Shown here: positions 1-5,551 of the stretch, one piece after another
How the letters are laid out: each line of letters starts with the position of its first letter
Numbering within the stretch: the stretch's first letter is position 1
Origin: an uncultured Phycisphaerales bacterium
Lineage (GTDB): Bacteria; Planctomycetota; Phycisphaerae; WQYP01
DNA length: 27,589 bases
Direction: 5' to 3'
Assembly (NCBI GenBank): GCA_903868035.1
Contig: CAIPTQ010000052.1
Span: forward strand, 1-27,589
Made by a program: the position numbers and the translations under genes
Notes under the pieces: generated by a model
What the model was told of the DNA's origin: nothing
What the model saw: the letters and a program-made list of their open reading frames with translations, nothing else
Databases searched by the model: none

Positions 1-367
1 CATTGGGTTGTTTTTCGCGCCAGTTTTTCTGTCGTAAGTTCTTTTTTAGCCTAGACTTAGCTCCATTTGTTATCCATTTTTCAGCTCTAGGAAAAATAAC
101 ATAGTCACCATGATCCTCCAACCAGCCAACACCGACCATAGCGCGGACCACGCTACACTCCCGACTCACGACCGACTCACAGGCGTCTACACATGCGTCT
201 ACATTAGCGTCTACACGACCGTCTACACTGATTCCCTGGACCCACCCCCAAATTTCCATCAACCAACCCGCCACTTCCTGACGGGAACGCTTAGTTTTTC
301 GCGCGATTTCCATTACTTTTGGTTTTCTGGAAAGATTTATATCAATGGGTATCCAGTCGCCGGCCAT
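1..367 (-). CDS. Phage replication-type protein, N-terminal part (runs off left edge)
   Basis: This open frame has no stop before the window edge, so only about 122 residues are visible. It begins MAGDWIPIDINLSRKPKV, continues with a helix-rich GWLMEIWGWV segment, then VGWLED...YVIFPRAEKW and a basic stretch rich in K and R. This layout (MAGDWI start, GWLxxxxxxxxFPxxxxH/W, then a K/R-rich linker) is what I know from phage replisome-organiser or initiator-like proteins whose N-terminus resembles a winged helix; that assignment is from memory of the family style, not a search. The start at 367 is chosen because GGGAGG lies 6 bases upstream; an ATG at 370 is too close. Residues around 48-62 are built from a four-copy 12-bp tandem repeat giving VDAx units. 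The gene has its own promoter and a structured leader. It could instead be a generic DNA-binding regulator. Confidence 0.75.
   Translation of the reverse strand, partial: MAGDWIPIDINLSRKPKVMEIARKTKRSRQEVAGWLMEIWGWVQGISVDGRVDANVDACVDACESVVSRECSVVRAMVGVGWLEDHGDYVIFPRAEKWITNGAKSRLKKNLRQKNWREKQPN
183..230 (-). repeat. Four tandem 12-bp repeats inside the replication-type gene
   Basis: Plus-strand units read GCGTCTACACAT, GCGTCTACATTA, GCGTCTACACGA and CCGTCTACACTG, end to end. On the coding (minus) strand each unit supplies a VDAx-like tetrapeptide (VDG, RVDA, NVDA, CVDA). The period is a multiple of three, so gain or loss of units keeps the frame. Confidence 0.85.
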
Positions 368-401
368 CATCGGCCTCCCTGCATCAAAACCCGTAAGCCC
401 A

Positions 402-490
402 CAGCCGGGGGCGTGTGAGACCCGCGCTATTAGACGTGGCACGCTTCCCGGCTGGGGACTTTCGAGTTTGGAAATGAATGCGCGGTCTCA
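402..490 (-). ncRNA. Candidate H-type pseudoknot leader RNA
   Basis: Read on the minus strand, stem 1 pairs 490-480 (TGAGACCGCGC) with 427-416 (GCGCGGGTCTCA): 11 pairs with one bulged base at 423. Stem 2 pairs 454-440 (CAGCCGGGAAGCGTG) with 415-402 (CACGCCCCCGGCTG): 8 pairs, a small internal loop, then 5 pairs. The four arms interleave (1a, 2a, 1b, 2b), which is the definition of an H-type pseudoknot, and arms 1b and 2b abut with no gap, allowing coaxial stacking. Loop 1 is 479-455 and loop 2 is 439-428. The predicted transcription start falls at the first base of stem 1, and the structure ends 35 bases before the start codon at 367. The pairing is seen directly; function is inferred. Confidence 0.6.
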
Positions 491-498
491 TAGGCTGC

Positions 499-528
499 AT
501 CCTACACGTCGGTTAGGAAGTGTGTCAA
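499..528 (-). promoter_or_regulatory. Sigma70-like promoter for the left-edge gene
   Basis: The minus strand has a perfect TTGACA (-35) at 528-523, an 18-base spacer and TAGGAT (-10) at 504-499. Initiation about 7 bases downstream would be near 491, exactly where the pseudoknot leader begins. It sits between the terminator of the preceding operon and the next gene. Confidence 0.6.
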
Positions 529-541
529 GAGAATTTCCGGC

Positions 542-585
542 CTGTCACTCCGCCAACAACCGATATATCACGTCCTCCGTGACAG
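542..585. repeat. Inverted repeat CTGTCAC ... GTGACAG
   Basis: Perfect 7-bp arms at 542-548 and 579-585 are separated by 30 bases. They lie between the terminator and the -35 box, a fair place for an operator, but two 7-bp arms could also be chance. No protein partner is identified. Confidence 0.3.
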
Positions 586-627
586 AAAAAAGAGGGACCG
601 GCGGGGGGGAGAATCGAGGCCCGCCGG
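586..627 (-). terminator. Rho-independent terminator after the SSB gene
   Basis: Perfect 8-bp arms CCGGCGGG (598-605) and CCCGCCGG (620-627) enclose a 14-base loop. On the minus strand the hairpin is followed by TCCCTC and then six T (591-586). It begins 21 bases after the stop of the SSB-like gene (648). The six-base gap between stem and T tract makes it slightly weaker than the classic form. Confidence 0.6.
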
Positions 628-647
628 CCCGCTCAGAAAGGGCAGTG

Positions 648-1415
648 TCAATACCAATTAGGGGCAAAAGGTATTTGGTCATCGGGAATTCCTGGTCCCG
701 CCTCCGAATCGGGCGGGGTTGGTAATTCGGTTGCGGCTGGCTTGAACTCGCCATAAGCTGCGATGCTATTGGCGACGGCGCCCCAGTCCTTCACGTCCTT
801 GATCTCCACGCCCGCGTAGCCCTTGACCGTTGCCCGCCACGCCTCGGCGCGGGCTTCCATGGTCAGGGATGGCGTCTTGGAGATGAACTCCTTCCAGGCC
901 GATACCTTGGGGTCCACGGGTGCTGTGGGAATTGGCTTGGCAGGCGTCTTGGGCTTGTGCTGGCGAATGAGCGGGCCGTACTTCGATTGTAAAGAAACGA
1001 CGACGGTTGGGTCATTGCGAATCTGCCGGCCTTCGTAGTCGCGCGGATAGATGCCCGTAACCTTGATGGAGGTCTTGCCGTTGTACTCCTCTTGGTCAAC
1101 CATGATCTGGATCTCGTTTTCGAGGAAAGCGGCCTGTTCCAGCATGGAGAAGTCGAGGTAGTCCAAGCCGTAAGCTTGGGCGATGAATCCAGGGCCGTCG
1201 TCACACATCATGTTAAGATTGACGTTGCCGTTTCCGTTGACGAGCGTGAAGTACCCGGTAATGGCAACGTCGCCCGTCACCGGCTCCCAGGTGTTGCCGT
1301 TGAAGTAATGGGAAAGATGAAATGCGGCAACCCATTGCGGACACTTTCCCGGCTTCTGTTCGACGCCGGACTGCATTGCCTTGCCGATGTATCGGCCTAG
1401 TTTGGTGGGAAGCAT
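648..1415 (-). CDS. ssb: Phage single-stranded DNA-binding protein (DUF669-like)
   Basis: This 255-residue protein would coat single-stranded DNA during phage recombination and replication. Its N-terminal 150 residues are rich in strands (GDVAITGYFTLVNGNGNVNL, then IMVDQEEYNGKTSIKVTGIYP), as expected for an OB-like fold. A proline-rich linker and a helical segment follow. The last residues contain PDDQIPF, closely like the acidic DDDIPF tip by which bacterial SSBs bind partner proteins, though here five more residues (APNWY) follow it. The start has AAAGGG five bases upstream. It lies downstream of a Sak4-like ATPase and a RecB-like nuclease, and Sak4-type recombinases are known to work with an SSB, which supports the role. 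The terminator at 586-627 ends this operon. Resemblance to DUF669 is by pattern only. Confidence 0.7.
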   Translation of the reverse strand: MLPTKLGRYIGKAMQSGVEQKPGKCPQWVAAFHLSHYFNGNTWEPVTGDVAITGYFTLVNGNGNVNLNMMCDDGPGFIAQAYGLDYLDFSMLEQAAFLENEIQIMVDQEEYNGKTSIKVTGIYPRDYEGRQIRNDPTVVVSLQSKYGPLIRQHKPKTPAKPIPTAPVDPKVSAWKEFISKTPSLTMEARAEAWRATVKGYAGVEIKDVKDWGAVANSIAAYGEFKPAATELPTPPDSEAGPGIPDDQIPFAPNWY

Positions 1416-1473
1416 AAAAACCCTTTCAAATAAGAGAATCTAAAAAACTAGCACACGAGGTATAGAGTTGCGG

Positions 1474-2358
1474 TCAGTCGGGCGGCACGTCGGCGGACGC
1501 CTCTTTTCGGGTCATGTGGGCGTGAACGGTGGACCACATGAGTTGGGGCTGTTCGGAGATTTCGATTTCGTGGGGCATTCCCCAGCGATTCTTGGCGTCG
1601 TAGCTGGCGCGGCGCTGGGTGTAGATCATGCGCTGATCTCCGCCAACGCCCTTCTTGCGTCCCTTGGTCGTGGCGCTGGCCATGTTGCCGCTGGCGTCCA
1701 GTACGACGGTCTGAAACGTGCCGAAGAGGATGTCGTCGGCCCATTTAGCTGTTACCGCCCAAGTCTTGTCGTGGCAGTCGGCGGAGTAGCGATCATAGTC
1801 TGGGCCGTCGGGGTTTTTGAACGTCTTGACCTTGGCATGGGAGAGAATGACGATCTCGGTGCCGAAGTTGCGGAGCCGGTCAAGCCTCTGGAGGAGAAGG
1901 AGCCACTCACTGATCGACACGTCATAGCCGCGCATGTACGCCTGAAAGCCACGGTCCCCCCACTCGCCGTTGAAGTCACGGGCGCAGACGTGTTCGTGGC
2001 AGAGCCGCTCAAAGCCGCCCAAGGCGTCCAGCGCCACGGTTTGGTACTGGCCGGGGTTTTGAATCAGGTAGTCCACCTGTTCCAGTGTTTCGATCCAGGT
2101 GGAGAGTTCGACGGAGGGGATCGGAGGAACCAAGCCAGCCTTGAGGAGAGTGGGGTAGCCAGTCTCCCCACGCGACATCAAGAGCGCGGACTTGGGGGCA
2201 AACGCCGCGAAGGTCGTCTTGCCGAACCCTTCAACCGCGTTGATTATCAGGCGATCGGGGGGAACCTTCGCGGCGTCGATCATGGCCAAGCGGTTCACGG
2301 CCTTGGCCGCAGACGGCGGCGAATGCAAACGGGCGGGTGGAGGAGGAGTAAGAGTCAT
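1474..2358 (-). CDS. Sak4-like RecA-fold ATPase (phage recombinase)
   Basis: This is a 294-residue P-loop ATPase of the phage nucleotide-binding / AAA_24 type, which includes the Sak4 recombinases: RecA-core proteins that promote single-strand annealing or exchange. Walker A is VEGFGKTT (residues 42-49) and Walker B is TVALDALGG (107-115), with the acidic residue at 111. A sensor-like segment IVILSHAKVKTF (169-180) follows, in the usual Sak4 place. The N-terminal 20 residues are proline-rich and probably disordered. The start at 2358 is backed by AAAGGGA seven bases upstream. It lies 16 bases after the nuclease stop and 58 bases before the SSB gene, giving the nuclease-ATPase-SSB order typical of such modules. 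It could also be a related RecA/RAD51-like protein. Confidence 0.78.
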   Translation of the reverse strand: MTLTPPPPARLHSPPSAAKAVNRLAMIDAAKVPPDRLIINAVEGFGKTTFAAFAPKSALLMSRGETGYPTLLKAGLVPPIPSVELSTWIETLEQVDYLIQNPGQYQTVALDALGGFERLCHEHVCARDFNGEWGDRGFQAYMRGYDVSISEWLLLLQRLDRLRNFGTEIVILSHAKVKTFKNPDGPDYDRYSADCHDKTWAVTAKWADDILFGTFQTVVLDASGNMASATTKGRKKGVGGDQRMIYTQRRASYDAKNRWGMPHEIEISEQPQLMWSTVHAHMTRKEASADVPPD

Positions 2359-2374
2359 GGTTGGTCCCTTTCAT

Positions 2375-3625
2375 TTAGACGGTTTCGGTCGCCAACGCTG
2401 GTGACTCGGTTCTGATTTCTTCATGAAGGCGCTTGGCACGGCGGAATCCGTCGGGGATGAGTTCGTGGTTGGCGCTCAGGTCGCCGCACACTTCAAGATA
2501 CTCGCACTGGAAAGGCTCCAGGCAGGATGAGGCGTTGCGCACGTAGCGCCCGCGCAGGTTGGCGGCGGCGATGTCCTTTTGCGTGTCCCACAGATCCTGC
2601 TTGAACTCGTCAAGGTCTGAATCCAGTCGGGCGATCTCGTTGCGGGCGAAGTAGAACTCCGGTCGGGCCTTGAGGTCGGCCAGGAGCCGCGCCCCGTACA
2701 TCTTGGGTGTCTCCCGATCCGGGCAGGGGCCGGTGATCTTCATTCCGCAGTAATCGCCGTGGGCGTTGGCGTAAGCCTGTTCCGCCTTCGTAATCTGACG
2801 CGGCCGGATCATGGGCTTCTTGATGACATCGTAGACTATTTTTGTCACGTCGAATCCCAGCGCCTGCGCCGCCAGGAAGTAGCGGCTGATTTGCGGATCG
2901 TTGCGCAGGGCCATCCAGTAGGGCGAATCAGGGGCGATGCTCTCGGACGTGGTTTTGCGTTCGACCAGACAGAATGTGCCGTCCGGAAGTTCCGCGATGC
3001 GGTCAATCATGCCGGCGTCGGTGAAGTTCGGGGTGGGCCGTCCCGTCTCCGGATTGATGATCGGAAGGGCAAAGGGTTTTTCAATGGCCACGGATTTTAG
3101 AATGGCATCGGCGGCATACTGGGCATGATGGCCGCGAACCATAGCTACCACCTTCTCCTCCTCCAAAGCAAATTCTTCCGGCGCCAGACAGGATGGACAG
3201 CCTTGATCGGCGTAGGCTCGGCGGATCATGTTCTCTACGTCGTCAATTGACTCGCCAGCCTCATACGCGCCGACGCCAAGGTGCCACATGCTCCCGATGC
3301 GGAGCGGCTCGCTGGCGTTGGCCTTGCGCACGCCCAGGACATAGGCGAAGTAGTACCGCCGATGGCAGGCGTGCCAGGCTTTCTCGGACGAGTGCGTCAG
3401 GAGCGACGAGTCGGGGAACTGGGGAAGGGAAATTCGCCCCAGGGCCGGCGCAGGCGTGGGAACCTGCGCCGGGTCCGTGTGGGAGAAGGAAGAATTGGAG
3501 GGGGCGGCGTCCGGCTCTCCGACCGCCGTGGGGTGCGCATCCCTAACTACGCCAGCCCCCGTGAGTTGTGCCGGGCCGGAGCCAGTTGCCGGCGCGGCTA
3601 GATTGGTTGAAGTTGCCAGTTTCAT
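2375..3625 (-). CDS. RecB/Cas4-like PD-(D/E)XK exonuclease with Fe-S cysteines
   Basis: This 416-residue protein has the PD-(D/E)XK nuclease core: GSMWHLGVGAY with His115, the acidic residue near GMIDRI (205-210), the ExK motif VERKT (Glu222, Lys224) and QISRY (Gln245, Tyr249). One early cysteine (Cys87 in WHACHRRYYF) and three late ones (Cys368, Cys374, Cys380, spaced five apart) match the four-cysteine iron-sulfur arrangement of Cas4 and AddB nucleases. It would resect DNA ends to make single strands for the Sak4-like ATPase encoded next. The first 60 residues are low-complexity. I chose the ATG at 3625, which has AAAGGA upstream; the open frame extends further to 3850 but that part overlaps another gene and lacks family features. 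A strong hairpin lies just upstream of its ribosome site. No CRISPR array is present, so a phage recombination role is more likely than adaptation. Confidence 0.82.
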   Translation of the reverse strand: MKLATSTNLAAPATGSGPAQLTGAGVVRDAHPTAVGEPDAAPSNSSFSHTDPAQVPTPAPALGRISLPQFPDSSLLTHSSEKAWHACHRRYYFAYVLGVRKANASEPLRIGSMWHLGVGAYEAGESIDDVENMIRRAYADQGCPSCLAPEEFALEEEKVVAMVRGHHAQYAADAILKSVAIEKPFALPIINPETGRPTPNFTDAGMIDRIAELPDGTFCLVERKTTSESIAPDSPYWMALRNDPQISRYFLAAQALGFDVTKIVYDVIKKPMIRPRQITKAEQAYANAHGDYCGMKITGPCPDRETPKMYGARLLADLKARPEFYFARNEIARLDSDLDEFKQDLWDTQKDIAAANLRGRYVRNASSCLEPFQCEYLEVCGDLSANHELIPDGFRRAKRLHEEIRTESPALATETV

Positions 3626-3640
3626 GCGATTTTCCTTTAT

Positions 3641-3671
3641 GGGGAGCCGGGTGGAATCGCCCCGGCTCCCC
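3641..3671 (-). other. 11-bp intercistronic hairpin before the nuclease gene
   Basis: GGGGAGCCGGG (3641-3651) and CCCGGCTCCCC (3661-3671) are perfect complements around a 9-base loop. On the minus strand it is followed by ATAAAGGAAAATCGC and the ATG, with no T tract, so it is not a standard terminator. It probably sets mRNA processing or translation between the gene ending at 3717 and the nuclease. Confidence 0.6.
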
Positions 3672-3716
3672 CTTCGGTATCCGCACCGCGCTACGCACGC
3701 GGGGCATGGGGATCCT

Positions 3717-4025
3717 TCAGTTCCTTCGCCCGCGTCTGCTTCGCAGGTCGGAAACGAACTGGTCCCGTGCGAAGCGCTGCGCGGGAGTCTCCCCCACGTC
3801 CTCCCGATCGGCCTCAGCCTCCTGGGCGTCGTGCGCGGAGGCGGGATCATGAGGCGGGGCGGGCACCTGCCGCATCGCGAAATATCGGATGATGCAGCGA
3901 GTGGCCACGCGCGCGAGCGGCTCGTCGGTGCGCCGGGCCTCGGCTGCGATCAGTCGGATCGCCTCCGGATCGGTGAACCGGATGCCTTCGATTTCTTCGG
4001 GGTTGATTTTTTGTGGGTCCGTCAT
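3717..4025 (-). CDS. Small protein, possible ribbon-helix-helix regulator
   Basis: This 102-residue acidic-then-basic protein has a central segment, about residues 15-50 (IRFTDPEAIRLIAAEARR, then LARVATRCIIRYFA), that looks like a short strand followed by two helices, as in CopG/Arc ribbon-helix-helix proteins. The C-terminal half is charged, proline/alanine-rich and ends in SRRGRRN, probably disordered. The ATG at 4025 has AAGGAG upstream with a 7-8 base spacing and a well-formed promoter (4054-4081). Being the first gene of the recombination operon, a regulatory role would make sense, but the fold call rests on pattern only and no family is recognised with certainty. Confidence 0.6.
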   Translation of the reverse strand: MTDPQKINPEEIEGIRFTDPEAIRLIAAEARRTDEPLARVATRCIIRYFAMRQVPAPPHDPASAHDAQEAEADREDVGETPAQRFARDQFVSDLRSRRGRRN

Positions 4026-4053
4026 TTGAGTGCTCCTTGACTGGTTTACGCTA

Positions 4054-4081
4054 ATTATGGCTTATATTCGGATCAAGTCAA
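4054..4081 (-). promoter_or_regulatory. Promoter of the recombination operon
   Basis: On the minus strand TTGACT (4081-4076), a 16-base spacer and CATAAT (4059-4054) form a good sigma70-like promoter 29 bases upstream of the ATG at 4025. The spacer holds CCGAATAT, also present at the same position in the promoter at 4953-4980. From 4082 to 4284 I see no supportable gene. Confidence 0.65.
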
Positions 4082-4284
4082 GCGTCTTGTGCATAAATTG
4101 GGCATAATTTCGATAAATTCAGTTGGCGCATAGGCTTACGAACGGGAGGATTCCAACATATTCCGCAGATCACGGGCGCCCTGGAAACCTTCCGCGACAG
4201 CCGCGACCCCATCGGATATAGATTTCCCCGGTATCCTTCCATGAATTCCTCGATTCGGCCCGGCTGAAAATACATCACCCGGTT

Positions 4285-4497
4285 CTACCCCTGCAGCAGA
4301 ACCGTCGTCGTCGGTATCACTTTGTCCTTCAACTTCACGATCTCTTCTTTCGACAACCTCGCCACGCCGGTGGCCGCCGTTTCCGTCTTCGCCACAAACG
4401 CCCCGAAATCCTTCAACGTCGCCGTGAACTTCGCCTCCACCGGCGGATCGCTCATCACCCGGATCCGCTCCAGCCGCGCCGTCGTCGCCGGCTTCAT
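4285..4497 (-). CDS. Hypothetical small protein (70 aa)
   Basis: No family is recognised. The protein is mostly helical by composition, with DPPVEAKFTATLKDFGAFVA near the middle and a basic LSKEEIVKLKDK segment near the end; no membrane helix, signal peptide or metal motif is visible. The ATG at 4497 follows TTTTGGAGTGAAAAC, very like the TTTAGGAGTGAAAAA before the next upstream gene at 4886, so the two leaders may share ancestry or control. The gap above it (4498-4589) holds a small hairpin, GGCCTG (4546-4551) with CAGGCC (4559-4564), without a T tract. It is probably co-transcribed with the 98-residue gene from the promoter at 4953-4980. Confidence 0.55.
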   Translation of the reverse strand: MKPATTARLERIRVMSDPPVEAKFTATLKDFGAFVAKTETAATGVARLSKEEIVKLKDKVIPTTTVLLQG

Positions 4498-4589
4498 GTT
4501 TTCACTCCAAAAGTTCCTGCCGGTTGAGATCCGGCCAAATCCCCCGGCCTGGCTCGCACAGGCCCGCCGCTGGTAGGGGAAGGGGCGAA

Positions 4590-4886
4590 TTAAGTGGTGG
4601 CGAATACTTTTTGGGCATCGAAAAAAGTTTCATATTCCGTTTTGGACATAAATTCAGGAGCGTCCGGCACACCAGCCCGAAGGATCCTCCTAATCGCATA
4701 TGTGTTTGGAAAGCCGCCCGGAACCCCTGCGCGCTGCCCACCCGCCACACGCAAGATTTCCACGAGCGCCCAGTCGTACTCTCCGGGGGCGGTGGCCACC
4801 AGCACTTTCCCGGAAGCGGTCCACGTCGCTCCGTGCAGGATTTCATCGGCCACAGTCTCGTTAATGATTTGTTTGGGTGTCTTCAT
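4590..4886 (-). CDS. Hypothetical small protein (98 aa)
   Basis: No family is recognised. The protein begins MKTPKQIINETVADEILHGA and carries aromatic and charged residues evenly, consistent with a compact soluble domain; it has no cysteine and no membrane segment. The open frame extends upstream to 4964, but that part lies in the promoter and leader, and the ATG at 4886 has a clear TTTAGGAGTG, so 4886 is the start. It is the first gene after the AT-rich regulatory stretch, under a sigma70-like promoter at 4953-4980, which fits an early phage gene of unknown role. Confidence 0.6.
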   Translation of the reverse strand: MKTPKQIINETVADEILHGATWTASGKVLVATAPGEYDWALVEILRVAGGQRAGVPGGFPNTYAIRRILRAGVPDAPEFMSKTEYETFFDAQKVFATT

Positions 4887-4929
4887 TTTTTCACTCCTAA
4901 AGATCCTCCCCAATCCGCTCGGGGTTGCG

Positions 4930-4946
4930 GTGCTCTCGTTGAGCAC
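4930..4946. repeat. 6-bp inverted repeat at the transcription start
   Basis: GTGCTC (4930-4935) and GAGCAC (4941-4946) are perfect arms around five bases. The repeat begins at the predicted start of the transcript from the 4953-4980 promoter, so it is either an operator or a 5' hairpin of the mRNA. Confidence 0.35.
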
Positions 4947-4952
4947 ATACAC

Positions 4953-4980
4953 ATCATAGCACATATTCGGTATAAGTCAA
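4953..4980 (-). promoter_or_regulatory. Promoter of the small early genes
   Basis: On the minus strand TTGACT (4980-4975), a 16-base spacer and TATGAT (4958-4953). It matches the 4054-4081 promoter at 21 of 28 positions, including CCGAATAT in the spacer, which the polymerase does not require, so a shared regulator is plausible. Confidence 0.65.
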
Positions 4981-5154
4981 GACTAATCTTGAATAATTTG
5001 TGTTATTTTGTGTTATTCGCATATGGAAACTAAAAATGTGGATGGGATGAGAGCATTGACGATTGCGTCCTCGTTCGTCACCGAATCCAAAGCGGAAAAT
5101 CGCTCTAAGTTGCTTTGAATATGAAACTTATGTGCTTTTTCGTGAAAATAACTG

Positions 5155-5172
5155 TATAGATGGCCATCTATA
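5155..5172. promoter_or_regulatory. Perfect 18-bp palindrome, operator candidate copy 1
   Basis: TATAGATGGCCATCTATA is fully self-complementary. Its central 16 bp recur at 5196-5211, with centres 40 bp apart. A TATAAT overlaps its right end on the plus strand, but no -35 box accompanies it. Symmetry and pairing of sites suggest a dimeric repressor; none is identified in the window. Confidence 0.6.
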
Positions 5173-5195
5173 TAATCGTATCGCCATAACTTGTT

Positions 5196-5211
5196 ATAGA
5201 TGGCCATCTAT
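5196..5211. promoter_or_regulatory. Perfect 16-bp palindrome, operator candidate copy 2
   Basis: ATAGATGGCCATCTAT is a second copy of the operator-like palindrome. The whole stretch 4965-5308 is AT-rich compared with the genes around it and has no well-supported gene, which fits a control region. Confidence 0.6.
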
Positions 5212-5308
5212 TTGATTTCCTTTTTCCCTCTCCAACATAATGTCCCCATGAAAAATACCCTAATTTTCATAAAAATCAAAAACTCTGTGTCTCTATGTTG
5301 GCGATTCC

Positions 5309-5551
5309 TCACTGCCCCCGCAGAAACGCCTCCGCCGCCGCCGGGTCGCTGTGGATCCGCCCCACATCCACTTGTCCCCCACAGTCGGCGCACAGCTGAT
5401 GTTCGACATGGGACTCCGCCAGGGCGGGAACGACGGTCAGCGGAAGATAAATGCCCCGCTTCGTTTCCCCGCGCGTCCCGGCGTCGTGTGCCTGTTGCCT
5501 TGCCGCCGCCCGATCCTCCCCCGGAGTCCATTCGTGCCAGGTCTGAATCAT
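5309..5551 (-). CDS. Hypothetical small protein with CxxC motif (80 aa)
   Basis: The function is not recognised. The protein starts MIQTWHEWTPGEDRAAARQQ and carries VEHQLCADCGGQVDVG near residues 49-64: a histidine followed by CxxC, which might hold a metal ion, although a full four-ligand zinc site is not evident. Its ATG at 5551 overlaps the stop of the upstream tail gene as ATGA, so the two are translationally coupled and it is the last gene of the late operon. Position at the end of the tail cluster suggests a minor virion or accessory protein, by inference only. Confidence 0.6.
   Translation of the reverse strand: MIQTWHEWTPGEDRAAARQQAHDAGTRGETKRGIYLPLTVVPALAESHVEHQLCADCGGQVDVGRIHSDPAAAEAFLRGQ

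Noticed and set aside
110..418. Plus-strand frame with repeated VYT motifs
   Set aside because: It is the antiparallel shadow of the left-edge gene; the VYT repeat is the reverse reading of the 12-bp VDAx repeat.
545..682. Possible 45-residue minus-strand gene MTKYLLPLIG... with AGGA seven bases upstream
   Set aside because: It overlaps the SSB gene end by about 35 bases and runs through the terminator stem, so the match is probably chance.
2375..3625. CRISPR-Cas adaptation role of the Cas4-like nuclease
   Set aside because: No CRISPR array or other cas gene is in the window; the neighbouring Sak4 ATPase and SSB explain it as a phage recombination nuclease.
2375..3850. Extended 491-residue version of the nuclease
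   Set aside because: The extra 75 residues overlap the gene at 3717-4025 and the hairpin at 3641-3671; ribosome site evidence favours 3625.
4078..4275. Minus-strand reading frame of about 66 codons upstream of the recombination operon promoter
   Set aside because: No ribosome site near the ATG at 4275, no familiar pattern, and its end overlaps the -35 box at 4076-4081; I treat the stretch as non-coding.
5171..5176. Plus-strand TATAAT as a promoter
   Set aside because: No acceptable -35 box at 16-18 bases upstream and no plus-strand gene follows.
5013..5207. 64-residue minus-strand frame starting inside the second palindrome
   Set aside because: The AGGA is about ten bases before the ATG, too far for a clear site. 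The frame runs through both palindromes in an AT-rich control region and the translation resembles nothing I know.
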